This document shows, piece by piece, positions 1-9,420 of a stretch of DNA of 64,000 nucleotides. The notes under the pieces were generated by a model. The model searched no databases, was not told the origin of the DNA, and saw only the letters and a program-made list of their open reading frames with translations. The first letter of the stretch is position 1. Every line of letters starts with the position of its first letter. Both the position numbers and the translations under genes were made by a program. Origin of the DNA: ENR-C587 sp942493235 (GTDB lineage: Bacteria > Bacteroidota > Ignavibacteria > Kapaibacteriales > UBA2268); NCBI GenBank assembly GCA_942493235.1, contig OW818676.1:3472001-3536000 (forward strand), in the 5' to 3' direction.

Positions 1-43
1 AATCAAGTCTAAAATTGAAACCGTCTATTTTACTATCACTCAT
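1..43 (-). CDS. Start of a protein, truncated by the window edge
   Basis: Reading right to left, an ATG at 43-41 opens a frame that stays open to the window edge (14 codons, beginning MSDSKIDGFN). It overlaps the end of the upstream gene by 8 bp, and a GGAG-type ribosome binding site lies a few bases before it, inside that upstream gene. This makes it the probable next gene of the minus-strand cluster. Too little is visible to assign a family. Confidence 0.5.
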   Translation of the reverse strand, partial: MSDSKIDGFNFRLD

Positions 44-521
44 TTATTTCTCCTTTATTATCTTTATCGTTGCCATAAAATAATTTATTCATTTTATTAT
101 AAAGCAGGCTGTGATTTTCAAAATACTTCTGTCTGTCTTCTTCCTTTTTACTTAGTGCGAATACTTTTAGAAGCTCCGCATCTTTGAGTAAAATATCACT
201 GATTTCCATTATGGAGTCCATAAAAAGAATATCGGAATCTATTAGGACTACTTCTTGTTTAATTTTTTGGACATCGGCTTTAAGCGTCTCATTCAAATTC
301 TGAACAGACTTAATTATGGTGCTTATTTCTTCTGCTCTCTCATTACGCGGGATGTCCCTCTCGATAAAGGTTAGCGATAAATACGAAAGATAAATATTCG
401 ATGAACCAAGCATAGCAAATGATTCTAATAATTTTTCTTTCTCTTTTGCCTGTTTATTCTGTGCATTAGCAAGATTTACAGACAAAATCAGTAAAGTTAA
501 AACAAAAAGCATTCTTTTCAT
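36..521 (-). CDS. Exported helical protein of unknown function
   Basis: A 161-residue protein with a clear signal peptide (MKRMLFVLTLLILSVNLANAQ, cleavage probably after ANA). The rest is charged and almost certainly helical, with heptad-like stretches around residues 45-110, so a periplasmic coiled coil or helical bundle is likely. I see no catalytic motif and do not recognise the family. It starts 3 bp after the threonine aldolase stop and overlaps the next start, so the genes are probably co-transcribed. Confidence is high that it is a real gene and low for any function. Confidence 0.75.
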   Translation of the reverse strand: MKRMLFVLTLLILSVNLANAQNKQAKEKEKLLESFAMLGSSNIYLSYLSLTFIERDIPRNERAEEISTIIKSVQNLNETLKADVQKIKQEVVLIDSDILFMDSIMEISDILLKDAELLKVFALSKKEEDRQKYFENHSLLYNKMNKLFYGNDKDNKGEINE

Positions 522-524
522 TAT

Positions 525-1568
525 TTATTTCCTTTTTGAATTAAGCTCTTCTATTATATTTATTATTTTATTAGCCGAGTATTGAGTATTCTCTTTTGAT
601 ATTTCAAGATGAAATACTGCTCTAAGTAGCTTATATCCAGCCGAACCTATTAATATGTCATTTTCTTTGCATATATTAATCAGCTCGACTATATCAATTT
701 CAGGCTTTATTTTGAAAAAAACCATATTGGTTTCTACTGTATTGGTATTAATTTCAATATTTTCGGAATTTGATAATATAGAAGCAAATAATTTAGCATT
801 AGCATGGTCTTCTTTCAGCCTATTAAAATTATTATCTAATGCGTATATACAGGCAGCCGCCAATAACCCGCTCTGCCTCATTGCACCGCCTAAAATTTTT
901 CTAAATCTTTTGGCTTTGGCAATTTGCTCAATAGAACCGACTAATACCGAGCCAACCGGAGCCCCCATACCTTTAGACATACAAAGCGAAACGGTATCAA
1001 AATGCGAGCAATACTCTTTGATAGTAATCCCAGTTGCTACAGAAGCATTCCAGAGTCTGGCTCCGTCGCAGTGGAAAGCTATATTATTATTTTTTGCAAT
1101 TCCAGATACTTCTTTGATATAGTCAAGATTAATAATTCTACCGCCGAGGAAATTATGAGTATTCTCTAAGCAAATCAATTTAGTTACCGGATAATGTAAA
1201 TCAATCGGTCTGATAGCATTTTTTATTTCATTAATGTCCGGCATTCCGTCAGTAGAATTCAGAGATTTCATCATCACTCTCGAAATAATTGCCGGAGCAC
1301 CGGCTTCATATTTAAAAATATGAGCTGACGACTCAAAAATTATCTCATCTCCGGAATTAGTATGCACTGCTATTGCGATTTGATTGCTCATAGTGCCGCT
1401 TGGCACAAATAAAGCAGCTTGCTTACCGCTTAGCTCACTCATTTTATCTTGTAATAAGTTGACTGTCGGGTCATCTCCCCAGACATCATCACCGACTAAG
1501 GCATTTGCAATTATATTTCGCATTTCTGCAGTCGGTTTGGTTACCGTATCACTTCTTAAATCTATCAT
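525..1568 (-). CDS. ltaE: Low-specificity L-threonine aldolase
   Basis: A 347-residue PLP enzyme of the beta-eliminating lyase family, which cleaves L-threonine or L-allo-threonine to glycine and acetaldehyde in the cytoplasm. The N-terminus IDLRSDTVTKPT is the family signature. GDDVWGDDPTV (residues 26-36) and PSGTMSNQ (56-63) follow. D168 and R171 (HCDGARLWNA) contact the cofactor, and K199 in LCMSKGMGAPVGS is the expected PLP lysine. Length is normal for the family. It sits between a membrane lipid kinase-like gene 10 bp upstream and an exported protein gene, in one orientation. Nothing in the context suggests a role beyond glycine/threonine metabolism. Confidence 0.93.
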   Translation of the reverse strand: MIDLRSDTVTKPTAEMRNIIANALVGDDVWGDDPTVNLLQDKMSELSGKQAALFVPSGTMSNQIAIAVHTNSGDEIIFESSAHIFKYEAGAPAIISRVMMKSLNSTDGMPDINEIKNAIRPIDLHYPVTKLICLENTHNFLGGRIINLDYIKEVSGIAKNNNIAFHCDGARLWNASVATGITIKEYCSHFDTVSLCMSKGMGAPVGSVLVGSIEQIAKAKRFRKILGGAMRQSGLLAAACIYALDNNFNRLKEDHANAKLFASILSNSENIEINTNTVETNMVFFKIKPEIDIVELINICKENDILIGSAGYKLLRAVFHLEISKENTQYSANKIINIIEELNSKRK

Positions 1569-1578
1569 AAGAATCTCT

Positions 1579-2247
1579 TTATTTTAGTAAATCAAGAATA
1601 TTATAATCAAATAAAATCTCGGATAGATATGAACCACCCCACATCAAAAATCCGATACTCAAAGGAATACTGAAATTATCATCAATTTTAAGTACTCCCG
1701 ATACTGCTTCGACCATAGAGCCGATGATAGCAGCAATAATTCCTACCGCATAATACTGCCAAGAGGCAGAAATCAACAAACCTATTACAATAATATCAAT
1801 TATAGCAGTAGCCGCAAAGCTCGCAGTACCCTCTATACTCTTAGTGACGAACCATTTGTGTTTTCCGTATTTTTTCCCCATAAGTGCCGCAGCAGTATCG
1901 GAAATGATCAAAATTGAAAAACCACATACAACCACTAATTTCGGTAAAATAATTATACAAAGACAAGCGGAAATCATTACCCAAGTAGCACCGTTGAGTA
2001 CGATCTCGTTCTTTAATTCGTGAGGACGCATAATCGGTCCGAACAGCTTACCGACAATATCGCGTAAAGGCTTGATTACCTTAATACTCATATCAACTGC
2101 AAAAAATGCCAAAGTAATAGGGAGCAATATCCATAGTGTAGTTGCTTTGTCTGAAAACGCGTAAAATATGGGAATTGATAATGAACAAATGTGTATTCCC
2201 TTGCGAATTAATTCCTGTTTGTAATCTTTTTCAATTTTTTTCTTCAT
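1579..2247 (-). CDS. Diacylglycerol/polyprenol kinase-like membrane protein
   Basis: A 222-residue integral membrane protein with about six hydrophobic segments. The N-terminal ELIRKGIHICSLSIPIFY and the central ISDTAAALMGKKYGKH...KSIEGTASF (about residues 117-146) match the CTP-dependent lipid kinase family that includes dolichol kinase, phytol kinase (VTE5) and yeast Dgk1, distantly related to CdsA. The likely reaction is phosphorylation of a lipid alcohol in the inner membrane. The substrate cannot be read from sequence: diacylglycerol, undecaprenol and phytol-like alcohols are all possible. It is first in a minus-strand cluster and divergent from ispE (isoprenoid synthesis) across a 60-bp gap, which is suggestive only. 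Confidence 0.75.
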   Translation of the reverse strand: MKKKIEKDYKQELIRKGIHICSLSIPIFYAFSDKATTLWILLPITLAFFAVDMSIKVIKPLRDIVGKLFGPIMRPHELKNEIVLNGATWVMISACLCIIILPKLVVVCGFSILIISDTAAALMGKKYGKHKWFVTKSIEGTASFAATAIIDIIVIGLLISASWQYYAVGIIAAIIGSMVEAVSGVLKIDDNFSIPLSIGFLMWGGSYLSEILFDYNILDLLK

Positions 2248-2307
2248 AATTCAAATTATATTTATTAATTTCGTAAAACTAAGGATTATAAAAATAACAA
2301 AAAAGAA

Positions 2308-3147
2308 ATGAAAATTTTAACAATAAATGCACCTGCGAAAGTAAATTTAGGACTTGAGGTCCTTAATAAGCGTTTAGATGGATACCATAATATCAATTCA
2401 GTCTTTACGAGAGTCCCTATATTTGACACTCTAACTATTAGTAATTCCAACGATATATGCGTCGATTGCGATACCGACCTTGGCATTGCAATGGAGGATA
2501 ATTTAGTCTATCAAGCTATAATAAAATTTTTTGATGCCGTCGGTATTGAAGAAGGTGTAAATATAAAAATCAAAAAAAATATTCCTGCCGGCTCCGGACT
2601 TGGCGGCGGAAGTTCCGATGCCGCTTATACACTTTTGGGATTAACTAATCTATTTTCCAAAACAATAGCTCATGGATTATTATTCGAGATGGCGGCTGAT
2701 TTAGGCTCCGATGTACCATTTTTTCTAAAAGAAGGTTCGGCTATTGTTAGCGAAAGGGGTGAACGACTGGAGCATTTCAACTTTACCCTTCCCTTCTGGG
2801 TACAAATAGTTTATCCAAATAAACATTTTTCTACAGCTAAGGCATATTTTGACCTTAACAGACAATACGAAACCAAAGAGCCGACTGATTTCAAAAAATA
2901 TATTAAGTTTTTAAATACTTATCCCGATCTGTACAGACAAATTTTCCGAAACGATTTTGAATATCCTTCAATGGATAGTTTTGAAGAGATAATATTTATC
3001 AAAAAAACTATGTATTCCGCCGGAGCATTCTTTGCATTAATGACCGGTACGGGTTCGGCTGTTTATGCACTATATCAAAACCCTGAAGATATTCAAAAGA
3101 CAAAAAAGTTTTTTGATAAATACCAAGTTTTTATTGGCAAGTTTTAG
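2308..3147 (+). CDS. ispE: 4-diphosphocytidyl-2-C-methyl-D-erythritol kinase
   Basis: A 279-residue GHMP kinase that phosphorylates CDP-methylerythritol at the 2-hydroxyl in the MEP isoprenoid pathway. The N-terminal INAPAKVNLGLEV (residues 6-18) with the K11 region and DGYHNI is the IspE substrate-binding signature. PAGSGLGGGSSDAAY (93-107) is the ATP-binding GHMP loop, and GTGSAVYALY near the C-terminus is the third GHMP motif. Length is normal for the family. It stands alone, divergent from the lipid kinase-like gene and convergent with rho. It shows that this organism makes isoprenoids by the MEP route. Confidence 0.93.
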   Translation: MKILTINAPAKVNLGLEVLNKRLDGYHNINSVFTRVPIFDTLTISNSNDICVDCDTDLGIAMEDNLVYQAIIKFFDAVGIEEGVNIKIKKNIPAGSGLGGGSSDAAYTLLGLTNLFSKTIAHGLLFEMAADLGSDVPFFLKEGSAIVSERGERLEHFNFTLPFWVQIVYPNKHFSTAKAYFDLNRQYETKEPTDFKKYIKFLNTYPDLYRQIFRNDFEYPSMDSFEEIIFIKKTMYSAGAFFALMTGTGSAVYALYQNPEDIQKTKKFFDKYQVFIGKF

Positions 3148-3314
3148 ATATATTCCGTGAATTCTAAATAATGATATAAATCCTTAGATCATAGTAATAT
3201 TTGAATAAATGTAGTTTATATTAGATTATTCTCTTTATAAGAGACATTTGTCATCAACGGGTGGCTTTAGCAGTGGCACTTGGAGATTTGTTATTTCTAT
3301 CCCCGATACATATC

Positions 3315-3353
3315 AAAAAGAGCACTCCCAGATACCTCTGAAAGTGCTCTTTT
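3315..3353. terminator. Bidirectional terminator between ispE and rho
   Basis: An 11-bp stem (AAAAGAGCACT at 3315-3325 pairing with 3343-3353) encloses a 17-base loop. It carries a T-rich tail on both strands, so it can serve ispE from the left and rho from the right. The 200 bp between ispE and rho hold nothing else I can name. Confidence 0.8.
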
Positions 3354-3375
3354 ATTATTTTTCGTAAAAAATTTA

Positions 3376-4680
3376 TCAGCTGTTCATGGACATTATGAAT
3401 TCACGATTAGTTTTTGTACCTTTCATTCTGTCTTGCAAGAAGAGCATAGCATCTACTGATTGTAAATCGCCAAGCACTTTGCGGAGCACCCAAATTCTGT
3501 TAAGCTCTTGCTGCTCGAGCAATAATTCTTCTCTACGAGTACCGGAGCGATTAACTTCGATAGCAGGGAAGATACGGCGTTCAGCCAAACGGCGGTCAAG
3601 AACTAATTCCATATTACCGGTACCTTTGAACTCCTCAAAAATTACTTCGTCCATACGGCTACCTGTTTCAATTAGAGCAGTAGCGATAATAGTAAGGGAG
3701 CCGCCTTCTTCTACGTTACGAGCGGCACCGAAGAATCTTTTCGGTTTATGAAGTGCGTTTGCATCGACACCGCCGGATAAAATCTTACCTGAGTGAGGGA
3801 CAACCGTATTATGAGCTCTTGCTAAACGAGTAATGGAGTCTAATAATATAACTACATCCATTTTAGCTTCAACGAGTCTTTTAGCTTTTTCAAGTACCAT
3901 TTCGGCAACTTGAACGTGTCTCTCGGGTGGCTCGTCAAAAGTAGAAGATATAACTTCTGCTTTAACGGAGCGTTGCATATCGGTAACCTCTTCCGGACGC
4001 TCATCAATCAAAAGAACGATTAATTTGGCTTCGGGATGATTACGAGTAATGCTATTGGCTACTTCTTGTAACAGAATTGTTTTACCTGATTTAGGAGGAG
4101 AAACGATAAGCCCTCTTTGTCCTTTACCAATCGGACAAAGCATATCTACTATTCTCATTGAATATTGGCTCGGGCTGATTTCTAATTTCAATTTAGAATT
4201 AGGGTATAGCGGAGTCAAATTGTCAAATATTGTTCTATCTCTTATATATTCAGGGTCTAAATAGTTTACTGTTTCTACTTTTAGCAAAGCATAAAATCGC
4301 TCGGCTTCTTTAGGTGGTCTAACTTGCCCTTTTACCGTATCTCCGGTGCGAAGCATAAATCTTTTGATTTGAGATGGAGAGACATATATGTCGTCGGCAG
4401 AAGGTAAGTAATTATAATCTGCAGAGCGTAAGAAGCCGTATCCGTCAGGCAATACTTCTAATACGCCCCCACTGGTAATTAACCCTTCCATTTGTTGTTC
4501 TTTGGGCTGAGTATTAGCTTGAGCTTCTACAATTTTCAGAATCAGCTCTTGCTTTTTCAGACCGGAAAGATTAGTAATGCCTAAGTTTTTTGCCATAGCA
4601 GTCAAATCGGCAATTTTTCTGCCTTTTAAATCTGCTATATCAATAACTTGTTTTTCAGAATTGTTTGAATCTTGAGCCAT
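3376..4680 (-). CDS. rho: Transcription termination factor Rho
   Basis: A 434-residue RNA-dependent hexameric ATPase helicase. In order: an N-terminal Rho-N helical domain (LKGRKIADLTAMAKNLGI, about 18-35), an OB-fold RNA-binding domain with GVLEVLPDGYGFLRS (72-86), then the RecA-type motor with Walker A SPPKSGKT (194-201), Walker B VVILLDSITRLARAHN, and the Q-loop region SGGVDANALHKPKRFFGAARN. All motifs are intact and the length is standard, without the long N-terminal insertions seen in some Bacteroidetes Rho proteins. Monocistronic, with a shared terminator downstream. Confidence 0.97.
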   Translation of the reverse strand: MAQDSNNSEKQVIDIADLKGRKIADLTAMAKNLGITNLSGLKKQELILKIVEAQANTQPKEQQMEGLITSGGVLEVLPDGYGFLRSADYNYLPSADDIYVSPSQIKRFMLRTGDTVKGQVRPPKEAERFYALLKVETVNYLDPEYIRDRTIFDNLTPLYPNSKLKLEISPSQYSMRIVDMLCPIGKGQRGLIVSPPKSGKTILLQEVANSITRNHPEAKLIVLLIDERPEEVTDMQRSVKAEVISSTFDEPPERHVQVAEMVLEKAKRLVEAKMDVVILLDSITRLARAHNTVVPHSGKILSGGVDANALHKPKRFFGAARNVEEGGSLTIIATALIETGSRMDEVIFEEFKGTGNMELVLDRRLAERRIFPAIEVNRSGTRREELLLEQQELNRIWVLRKVLGDLQSVDAMLFLQDRMKGTKTNREFIMSMNS

Positions 4681-4984
4681 GTTAGCCTTTCGATAGAAAT
4701 GTATTAAGAATTATTATAGTTAATTATCAATTTTCGGGAGATGTCAGCATATATCAAACAAAGACTAAGAAATAGACTTATACCCAATTTACATTTTAAT
4801 CGCCACACAAATAACACCGCTATTTTCACAAAACAAATAATTACCGAAATTGAGTATTAGAGATTTGTTTATTGATTCCAAATTATATTGATTTCTCAAT
4901 GTGAATACGTCGGTGTGTATTCCCAATACAAAAATAATATTATTATTTATGATATGCAAGAAATATTTCAAATATTGGAAATAT

Positions 4985-5175
4985 TCTTATCTTGAGCTGG
5001 TTACAAAATCACATAATTACAATTCCCCATCCATTCAACCTAATACTATATCACCTGAATGCAAGCACTTTAATTATTTGTGCCTATTGCAAAACAGCAT
5101 AATTTTTAGTTCCCATCTCTTCAACCCAATATTAATTTCCACTACTATTCAACGCAGGACTGTCTATATTTTACA
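4985..5175. repeat. Two degenerate copies of the TTGCAAAA palindromic element
   Basis: Two successive stretches (starting near 5000 and 5085) follow the order of the intact element at 15277-15418: a TTACAAAA or TTGCAAAA end, an A/T-rich spacer with CAATTCCC or GTTCCC, then TTCAACC. Both have lost their central hairpin. They make up most of the 594-bp gap 4681-5274, where I see no gene: the open frames there are A/T-rich and unlike proteins. Confidence 0.4.
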
Positions 5176-5274
5176 AATTTGCCAAGTCGGCTTTCTGAGT
5201 GATACGGGAATTCCGATATTATCAACATTTAGCTATATGGTTTTCTTCACTTCGTACTAACGAATTTTTAATAA

Positions 5275-6732
5275 TTATTCCAACAGAGATACATCATTGT
5301 TATTTATTCTGTCGGATATATTATTCTTAATACTGTATTCTATGTTGATTAAATAAATGGAAATTATCAACATAATGGCTGTTTCTTTAGTCATAAATAA
5401 ACCACTTGCAAATGACGCAATTGTTCCCACTAATATACCGGACAATCCGATAAAATAGTAAAACCTATAATAATTTGTTTTATTAATAATTATTTTTTTT
5501 ATAGAAACTGCAAAATAATAAATCAAAAACAGAATAAATAAAATAGTAGTAGGTATTCCGACATTATATGCTAGTAATAAATAGCTATTATGCGTATATG
5601 CCTTGCGTATAGTGCATTTTTGTATTATATCGTAATATGAAAAATCAGTAGCAATTCCATTGCCTGCCAAAGGATTTTCTATTATTTTTTCTATTACAGC
5701 ATCATATTCATATATTCTCGTTAGAACCGATGGGTCTGCGGTTCCCTTTGTAGATGATGTAAATTTATTATTCATCAACTTAATATATGTATTCAGATTA
5801 GAGCTAAAAGCAATAGAAGCTACAAAATATAATAATCCGACCGAAGTAAATACTATAAATATATAATGGATTTTCTGCTTTCTATTCAATATAAAATAAG
5901 TAAGGATAGCAAGAAAAAGGGATATTATCCACATAGTTCTGGCAAAAGTAGTAATTATAGTAGTTAGGCACAAGATTGAAGTTGAAATTGCAATTAACTT
6001 ATAAATCCATTTGTCATTTTTAAAAAACCAGACTATACCTAAAATAATACCAAAAACCAAATATGTAATATTACTACGTAATGAAATCATCACTTGGTAC
6101 ATATAAATTGCTGACGACATAGACTGCTTATAGAAATAAATTTGATAGAGCGAGATTGCCAGCAGGGAAAAACAAGTTAAAAGTATAAAAGTATTTATTT
6201 GCTTTTCTGTTTTTATATAGTGCCTAATCGGAAAATATAAAAAATATAAAAAATAAACCAAATACTCTCTTAACCATTCAAATAAATCAGTTGAATTGAT
6301 AATAGCAATAATTATATTTAATGCTGCAAATGATATGAATAATATATAAAAAAAATCGCCCGGATTTTTGATTACCTTTTCTCTTTTTATCAATACCATA
6401 CTAACTAACCAAATAATAATACCCGGAATAATAAAAGCATAAGGTATTATCTTCTGAGGTCCCATTTCTTCACCTCGAGAAATTAGGAATATTGGCGAAG
6501 CTACCAATATTGTATATATCCACACTACCGGATTTTTAAAGAAAATATATACGCCAAGTAATCCTATCGGTAAAGCTAAAAAAACATAAAAGTACTCATT
6601 AACATCAAAAAATAATGTTAAAACGAAAGTAATTAAACTAATAAAAATCAAGCCTAAAATATATGATACTTTGAAATCTTTTAGTAGATTATTATGATTA
6701 ATATTCGCTGTTTTTGAATTCAATTCTAACAC
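5275..6732 (-). CDS. O-antigen ligase/polymerase-like membrane protein (Wzy/WaaL type)
   Basis: A 485-residue polytopic membrane protein with roughly 10-12 hydrophobic segments and a larger external loop at about residues 310-375. That loop contains TRIYEYDAVIEKIIENPLAG followed by HNSYLLLAYNVGI. This 'R...NPLxGxG...HNxYL' pattern is typical of the Wzy_C/O-antigen ligase superfamily, which polymerises or transfers lipid-linked glycans on the periplasmic face. The start is GTG, immediately after the TAG stop of the Wzz-like gene, so the two are translationally coupled. No glycosyltransferases lie nearby, so the pair probably serves a polysaccharide pathway encoded elsewhere. Polymerase and ligase cannot be told apart from sequence. 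Confidence 0.8.
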   Translation of the reverse strand: MLELNSKTANINHNNLLKDFKVSYILGLIFISLITFVLTLFFDVNEYFYVFLALPIGLLGVYIFFKNPVVWIYTILVASPIFLISRGEEMGPQKIIPYAFIIPGIIIWLVSMVLIKREKVIKNPGDFFYILFISFAALNIIIAIINSTDLFEWLREYLVYFLYFLYFPIRHYIKTEKQINTFILLTCFSLLAISLYQIYFYKQSMSSAIYMYQVMISLRSNITYLVFGIILGIVWFFKNDKWIYKLIAISTSILCLTTIITTFARTMWIISLFLAILTYFILNRKQKIHYIFIVFTSVGLLYFVASIAFSSNLNTYIKLMNNKFTSSTKGTADPSVLTRIYEYDAVIEKIIENPLAGNGIATDFSYYDIIQKCTIRKAYTHNSYLLLAYNVGIPTTILFILFLIYYFAVSIKKIIINKTNYYRFYYFIGLSGILVGTIASFASGLFMTKETAIMLIISIYLINIEYSIKNNISDRINNNDVSLLE

Positions 6733-7911
6733 CTAAATTAAATCTTTAACTGATTTATATTTACGATGAAACACTTTGATTCCGTAAATCAATAATACAA
6801 ACAATACAGCTGTAAAAAATGAGCCAATAGTAAAACCGGCAACTATAAGACTACGCTTAGGTTTAATTTTTTTATCAGGGGCAATAGCCGCATCAACAAC
6901 AACTAAATTTTTCAAATTTCTATTTTGATTTAGTCTGGAATCTTCCAATGTAGGAATTAGAAATGCCTTTACTTTTGTCATCGCTTCATATTGAGCATAA
7001 TAAGAAAGAAAATCTATTCCCTTGGCAGCTGCATCACTCATTGAAAAATTACCAGCGAGCCCGGGTTTATTCTCGGCATTGGCAAGCTTAGATTTTAGGG
7101 AATTTACCAAGCTTTTTTGATTTTGAGTCATATAATCGGAGTCTCCGTATTTATTACTCATCATATCTAATAATATTTCTTGCTGCATCAATTCACTTTT
7201 GATTTCCGAAATTGATTTTACATAAGCAGTAGCTTGATCTTCGGGAGAGATTATTCCGTATTTATTTGATAATCGAGCTATAGTAGCTCCAAGATTTGCT
7301 AAAATCGAGTCAATATGTAGAATTCTTTTCTCTAAATATTTTACATTGAAATCGGTCTCTTCTTTATATATAATTTCTGATAATCGATTTGAATAATATA
7401 TATAATCATTAGCCATATTTGCGGCTTTAAGTGGATCTTTATCAATTACAGTGATTAAATAATTGCCTTCTGCCTCTAATGAAATATCAATATTTTCTGT
7501 AAAAGCTTTTCTTATATCAGAGAATTTTGCCTTTTCCATTTCATAAGATTTGACAATATCATACTTTTTGATAAGACTATCAATAACAAATCTACTATTT
7601 AGTATTACCATAAAGGAATATTGGTCAGAAGTACCGGCTTTCCCGCCTAATTTCGATAAGCCTAATTCTTTTAGTGTTGAGCTTACTCCGCTTAATGCAC
7701 CTTCAAATGCTGACCCCGAGCTTTTCGGGGGTACTACATTGACTATAGCGGCATACCAATTCGGCATATTCAATGAATAAAAAATCGATGCTATTGAGGC
7801 AAGTATAGTAGCGATTATAATAAACCACTTACTCTTTAATATCACGGCATACATTATAAACCCTGAGAATTCTATTTCTTTTTCTTGCTTATTTACAGCT
7901 GTTTCTTCCAT
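6733..7911 (-). CDS. Wzz/GumC-type polysaccharide chain-length or export protein
   Basis: A 392-residue inner membrane protein. An N-terminal cytoplasmic tail is followed by a transmembrane segment at about 29-48 with the Wzz signature (KSKWFIIIATILASIASIFYSL). A long periplasmic region rich in coiled coil (about 60-340) follows, then a second membrane segment (about 357-382, after KPKRSLIVAG). This two-helix topology with a Pro-rich motif before the last helix defines polysaccharide co-polymerases. The C-terminal tyrosine kinase domain of some BY-kinases is absent. Its stop abuts the start of the Wzy/WaaL-like gene, so the pair forms one functional unit. Confidence 0.85.
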   Translation of the reverse strand: MEETAVNKQEKEIEFSGFIMYAVILKSKWFIIIATILASIASIFYSLNMPNWYAAIVNVVPPKSSGSAFEGALSGVSSTLKELGLSKLGGKAGTSDQYSFMVILNSRFVIDSLIKKYDIVKSYEMEKAKFSDIRKAFTENIDISLEAEGNYLITVIDKDPLKAANMANDYIYYSNRLSEIIYKEETDFNVKYLEKRILHIDSILANLGATIARLSNKYGIISPEDQATAYVKSISEIKSELMQQEILLDMMSNKYGDSDYMTQNQKSLVNSLKSKLANAENKPGLAGNFSMSDAAAKGIDFLSYYAQYEAMTKVKAFLIPTLEDSRLNQNRNLKNLVVVDAAIAPDKKIKPKRSLIVAGFTIGSFFTAVLFVLLIYGIKVFHRKYKSVKDLI

Positions 7912-8212
7912 TTTATTCTTCCATCTATTAAAAAAGAATTTAAAATTACGAAATTATATCTTAATAATATATCTTTGTTTTATTTGTCTTTGCTTTCAAT
8001 ACATAAACAGGGCTATCGGCATAATAATAATATTTACTATATCAAATATCAATATAACCATATTAAATATAACTATATCAAATATCAAAAATCTACAATT
8101 TGTCTTCAACCCGATTTTTTAGCATTGAAGTCCGGTATGGCTTCGTTTGTAATATTTTAAAATAAATAATAAAAATATTAATTATTCAAAAAATTGCTCA
8201 TTTCAAATGTTA
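7912..8212. other. A/T-rich spacer with short direct repeats
   Basis: No gene is visible. Around 8038-8090 the motif ATATCAAATATCAA occurs twice within a run of ATA/TAT-rich units, giving local low complexity. It may contain the promoter of the Wzz-like gene, but no convincing -33/-7 pair is present. Confidence 0.4.
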
Positions 8213-9316
8213 CTACATAGCATATTTATATTTACTCAAATAGTTATCATTATTAAGTAACAGCCTATCTTTCAAAAATACTTTAGTAAAGTCAGCTACT
8301 GCCTTTTTGTTTGATTCGACATATTTCGTGAATTCATCTGTGCTACCTTCTTTGAACATCATATAATTATAAGTTTTAAAAACTCCTTTATTTCGAAGAT
8401 TTATCCATAAATCTGTCATGGGGTTTTTATATATTCTATTATACTCTGATATTTGCCAATACTCGACAAATTTATCTCTTACCAAATGCAGAAATTCCAA
8501 AGTATTTTCAAATTTATGCCTTTTAGTAACAGAGTTTAAGGCATATTTCATAGTTTTCTGGTAAGCCACTTCAATAGGAATTATCAATGAATCATTAAAA
8601 TTGCCGAAAATATAAGTAAACGAAGGATTATACCCCATACTATCGGGTTTTCCGAAAGACTCAAAATATGTATTAAAGACAGTTAGCGAAATTTCTGTGC
8701 TGCGTTGTTCATTGAGCGATAAATTTAAATAAATTTCACCATAGATAACTGACCAAAATTTAGCAGCCAGTTCTGCATAAAATACTGATAATGGATAATA
8801 ATTATTAGCATAATCAGGCTGCACCATTATTCCCTTTTCCCATAGCTCGATAGCTTCGTCTTTATGACCTAATGAAATTTTTATATAAGCCAATTCAGAA
8901 TGCAGCATTCCTGACTCGGGATATTTAGCTAATGCCTTGGTAAATAAAGTATCGGCATTTTCAGGCTCGCCATATTGATTATAACAATTACCAAGAGTCT
9001 GGTATATTTTTGGGTCTTCATATCCACATTTTATCAAAGAATCTAAGATAAAAGCCGAGTACTTGATTCTTTTTTTGAAAAAGAAAGCGACGGCTCTTTC
9101 ATATTGCAAAACATAGTTTTTCTGATAAACTTTAGCAGTAGAGTCAAGTAAATTAATAGCCGCATCATACTCTTCATTGCTCATAAGATTTTTTGCTTTA
9201 TTGATTATCTCATTCTGTGCTGTTTGATTACTATCATGATTAATTTCGGTTTGTGCAAATAGCAAACTTAGATTTGCAAAAGAAAATATGTAAATAAAAA
9301 GCATTATTTTTTTCAT
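8213..9316 (-). CDS. Exported tetratricopeptide-repeat protein
   Basis: A 367-residue protein with a signal peptide (MKKIMLFIYIFSFANLSLLFAQ) and several TPR-like helical pairs. Examples are AINLLDSTAKVYQKNYVLQY (about 56-75), KIYQTLGNCYNQYGEPENAD (about 103-122) and MLHSELAYIKISLGHKDEAI (about 138-157). The C-terminal half (about 180-367) is aromatic and charged with no motif I recognise. It is probably a periplasmic or surface scaffold. It stands alone, divergent from hutI. Confidence 0.75.
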   Translation of the reverse strand: MKKIMLFIYIFSFANLSLLFAQTEINHDSNQTAQNEIINKAKNLMSNEEYDAAINLLDSTAKVYQKNYVLQYERAVAFFFKKRIKYSAFILDSLIKCGYEDPKIYQTLGNCYNQYGEPENADTLFTKALAKYPESGMLHSELAYIKISLGHKDEAIELWEKGIMVQPDYANNYYPLSVFYAELAAKFWSVIYGEIYLNLSLNEQRSTEISLTVFNTYFESFGKPDSMGYNPSFTYIFGNFNDSLIIPIEVAYQKTMKYALNSVTKRHKFENTLEFLHLVRDKFVEYWQISEYNRIYKNPMTDLWINLRNKGVFKTYNYMMFKEGSTDEFTKYVESNKKAVADFTKVFLKDRLLLNNDNYLSKYKYAM

Positions 9317-9420
9317 ATTCTAATCTTTTATTGTTAAATTGAACATTTAGTATTTACAAAAATAGTTTTTTTTTTCAAATAAAAAATAAATTTGTTTATT
9401 TGTCTATATTATAGGTACTT

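Noticed and set aside
4901..5260. 119-codon rightward frame in the rho/polysaccharide gap
   Set aside because: It is built from degenerate palindromic repeats, has biased A/T-derived composition and no domain or ribosome site.
7885..8160. 91-codon rightward frame
   Set aside because: It overlaps the start of the Wzz-like gene and consists of Tyr/Asn/Ile low-complexity translation of ATA-rich DNA.
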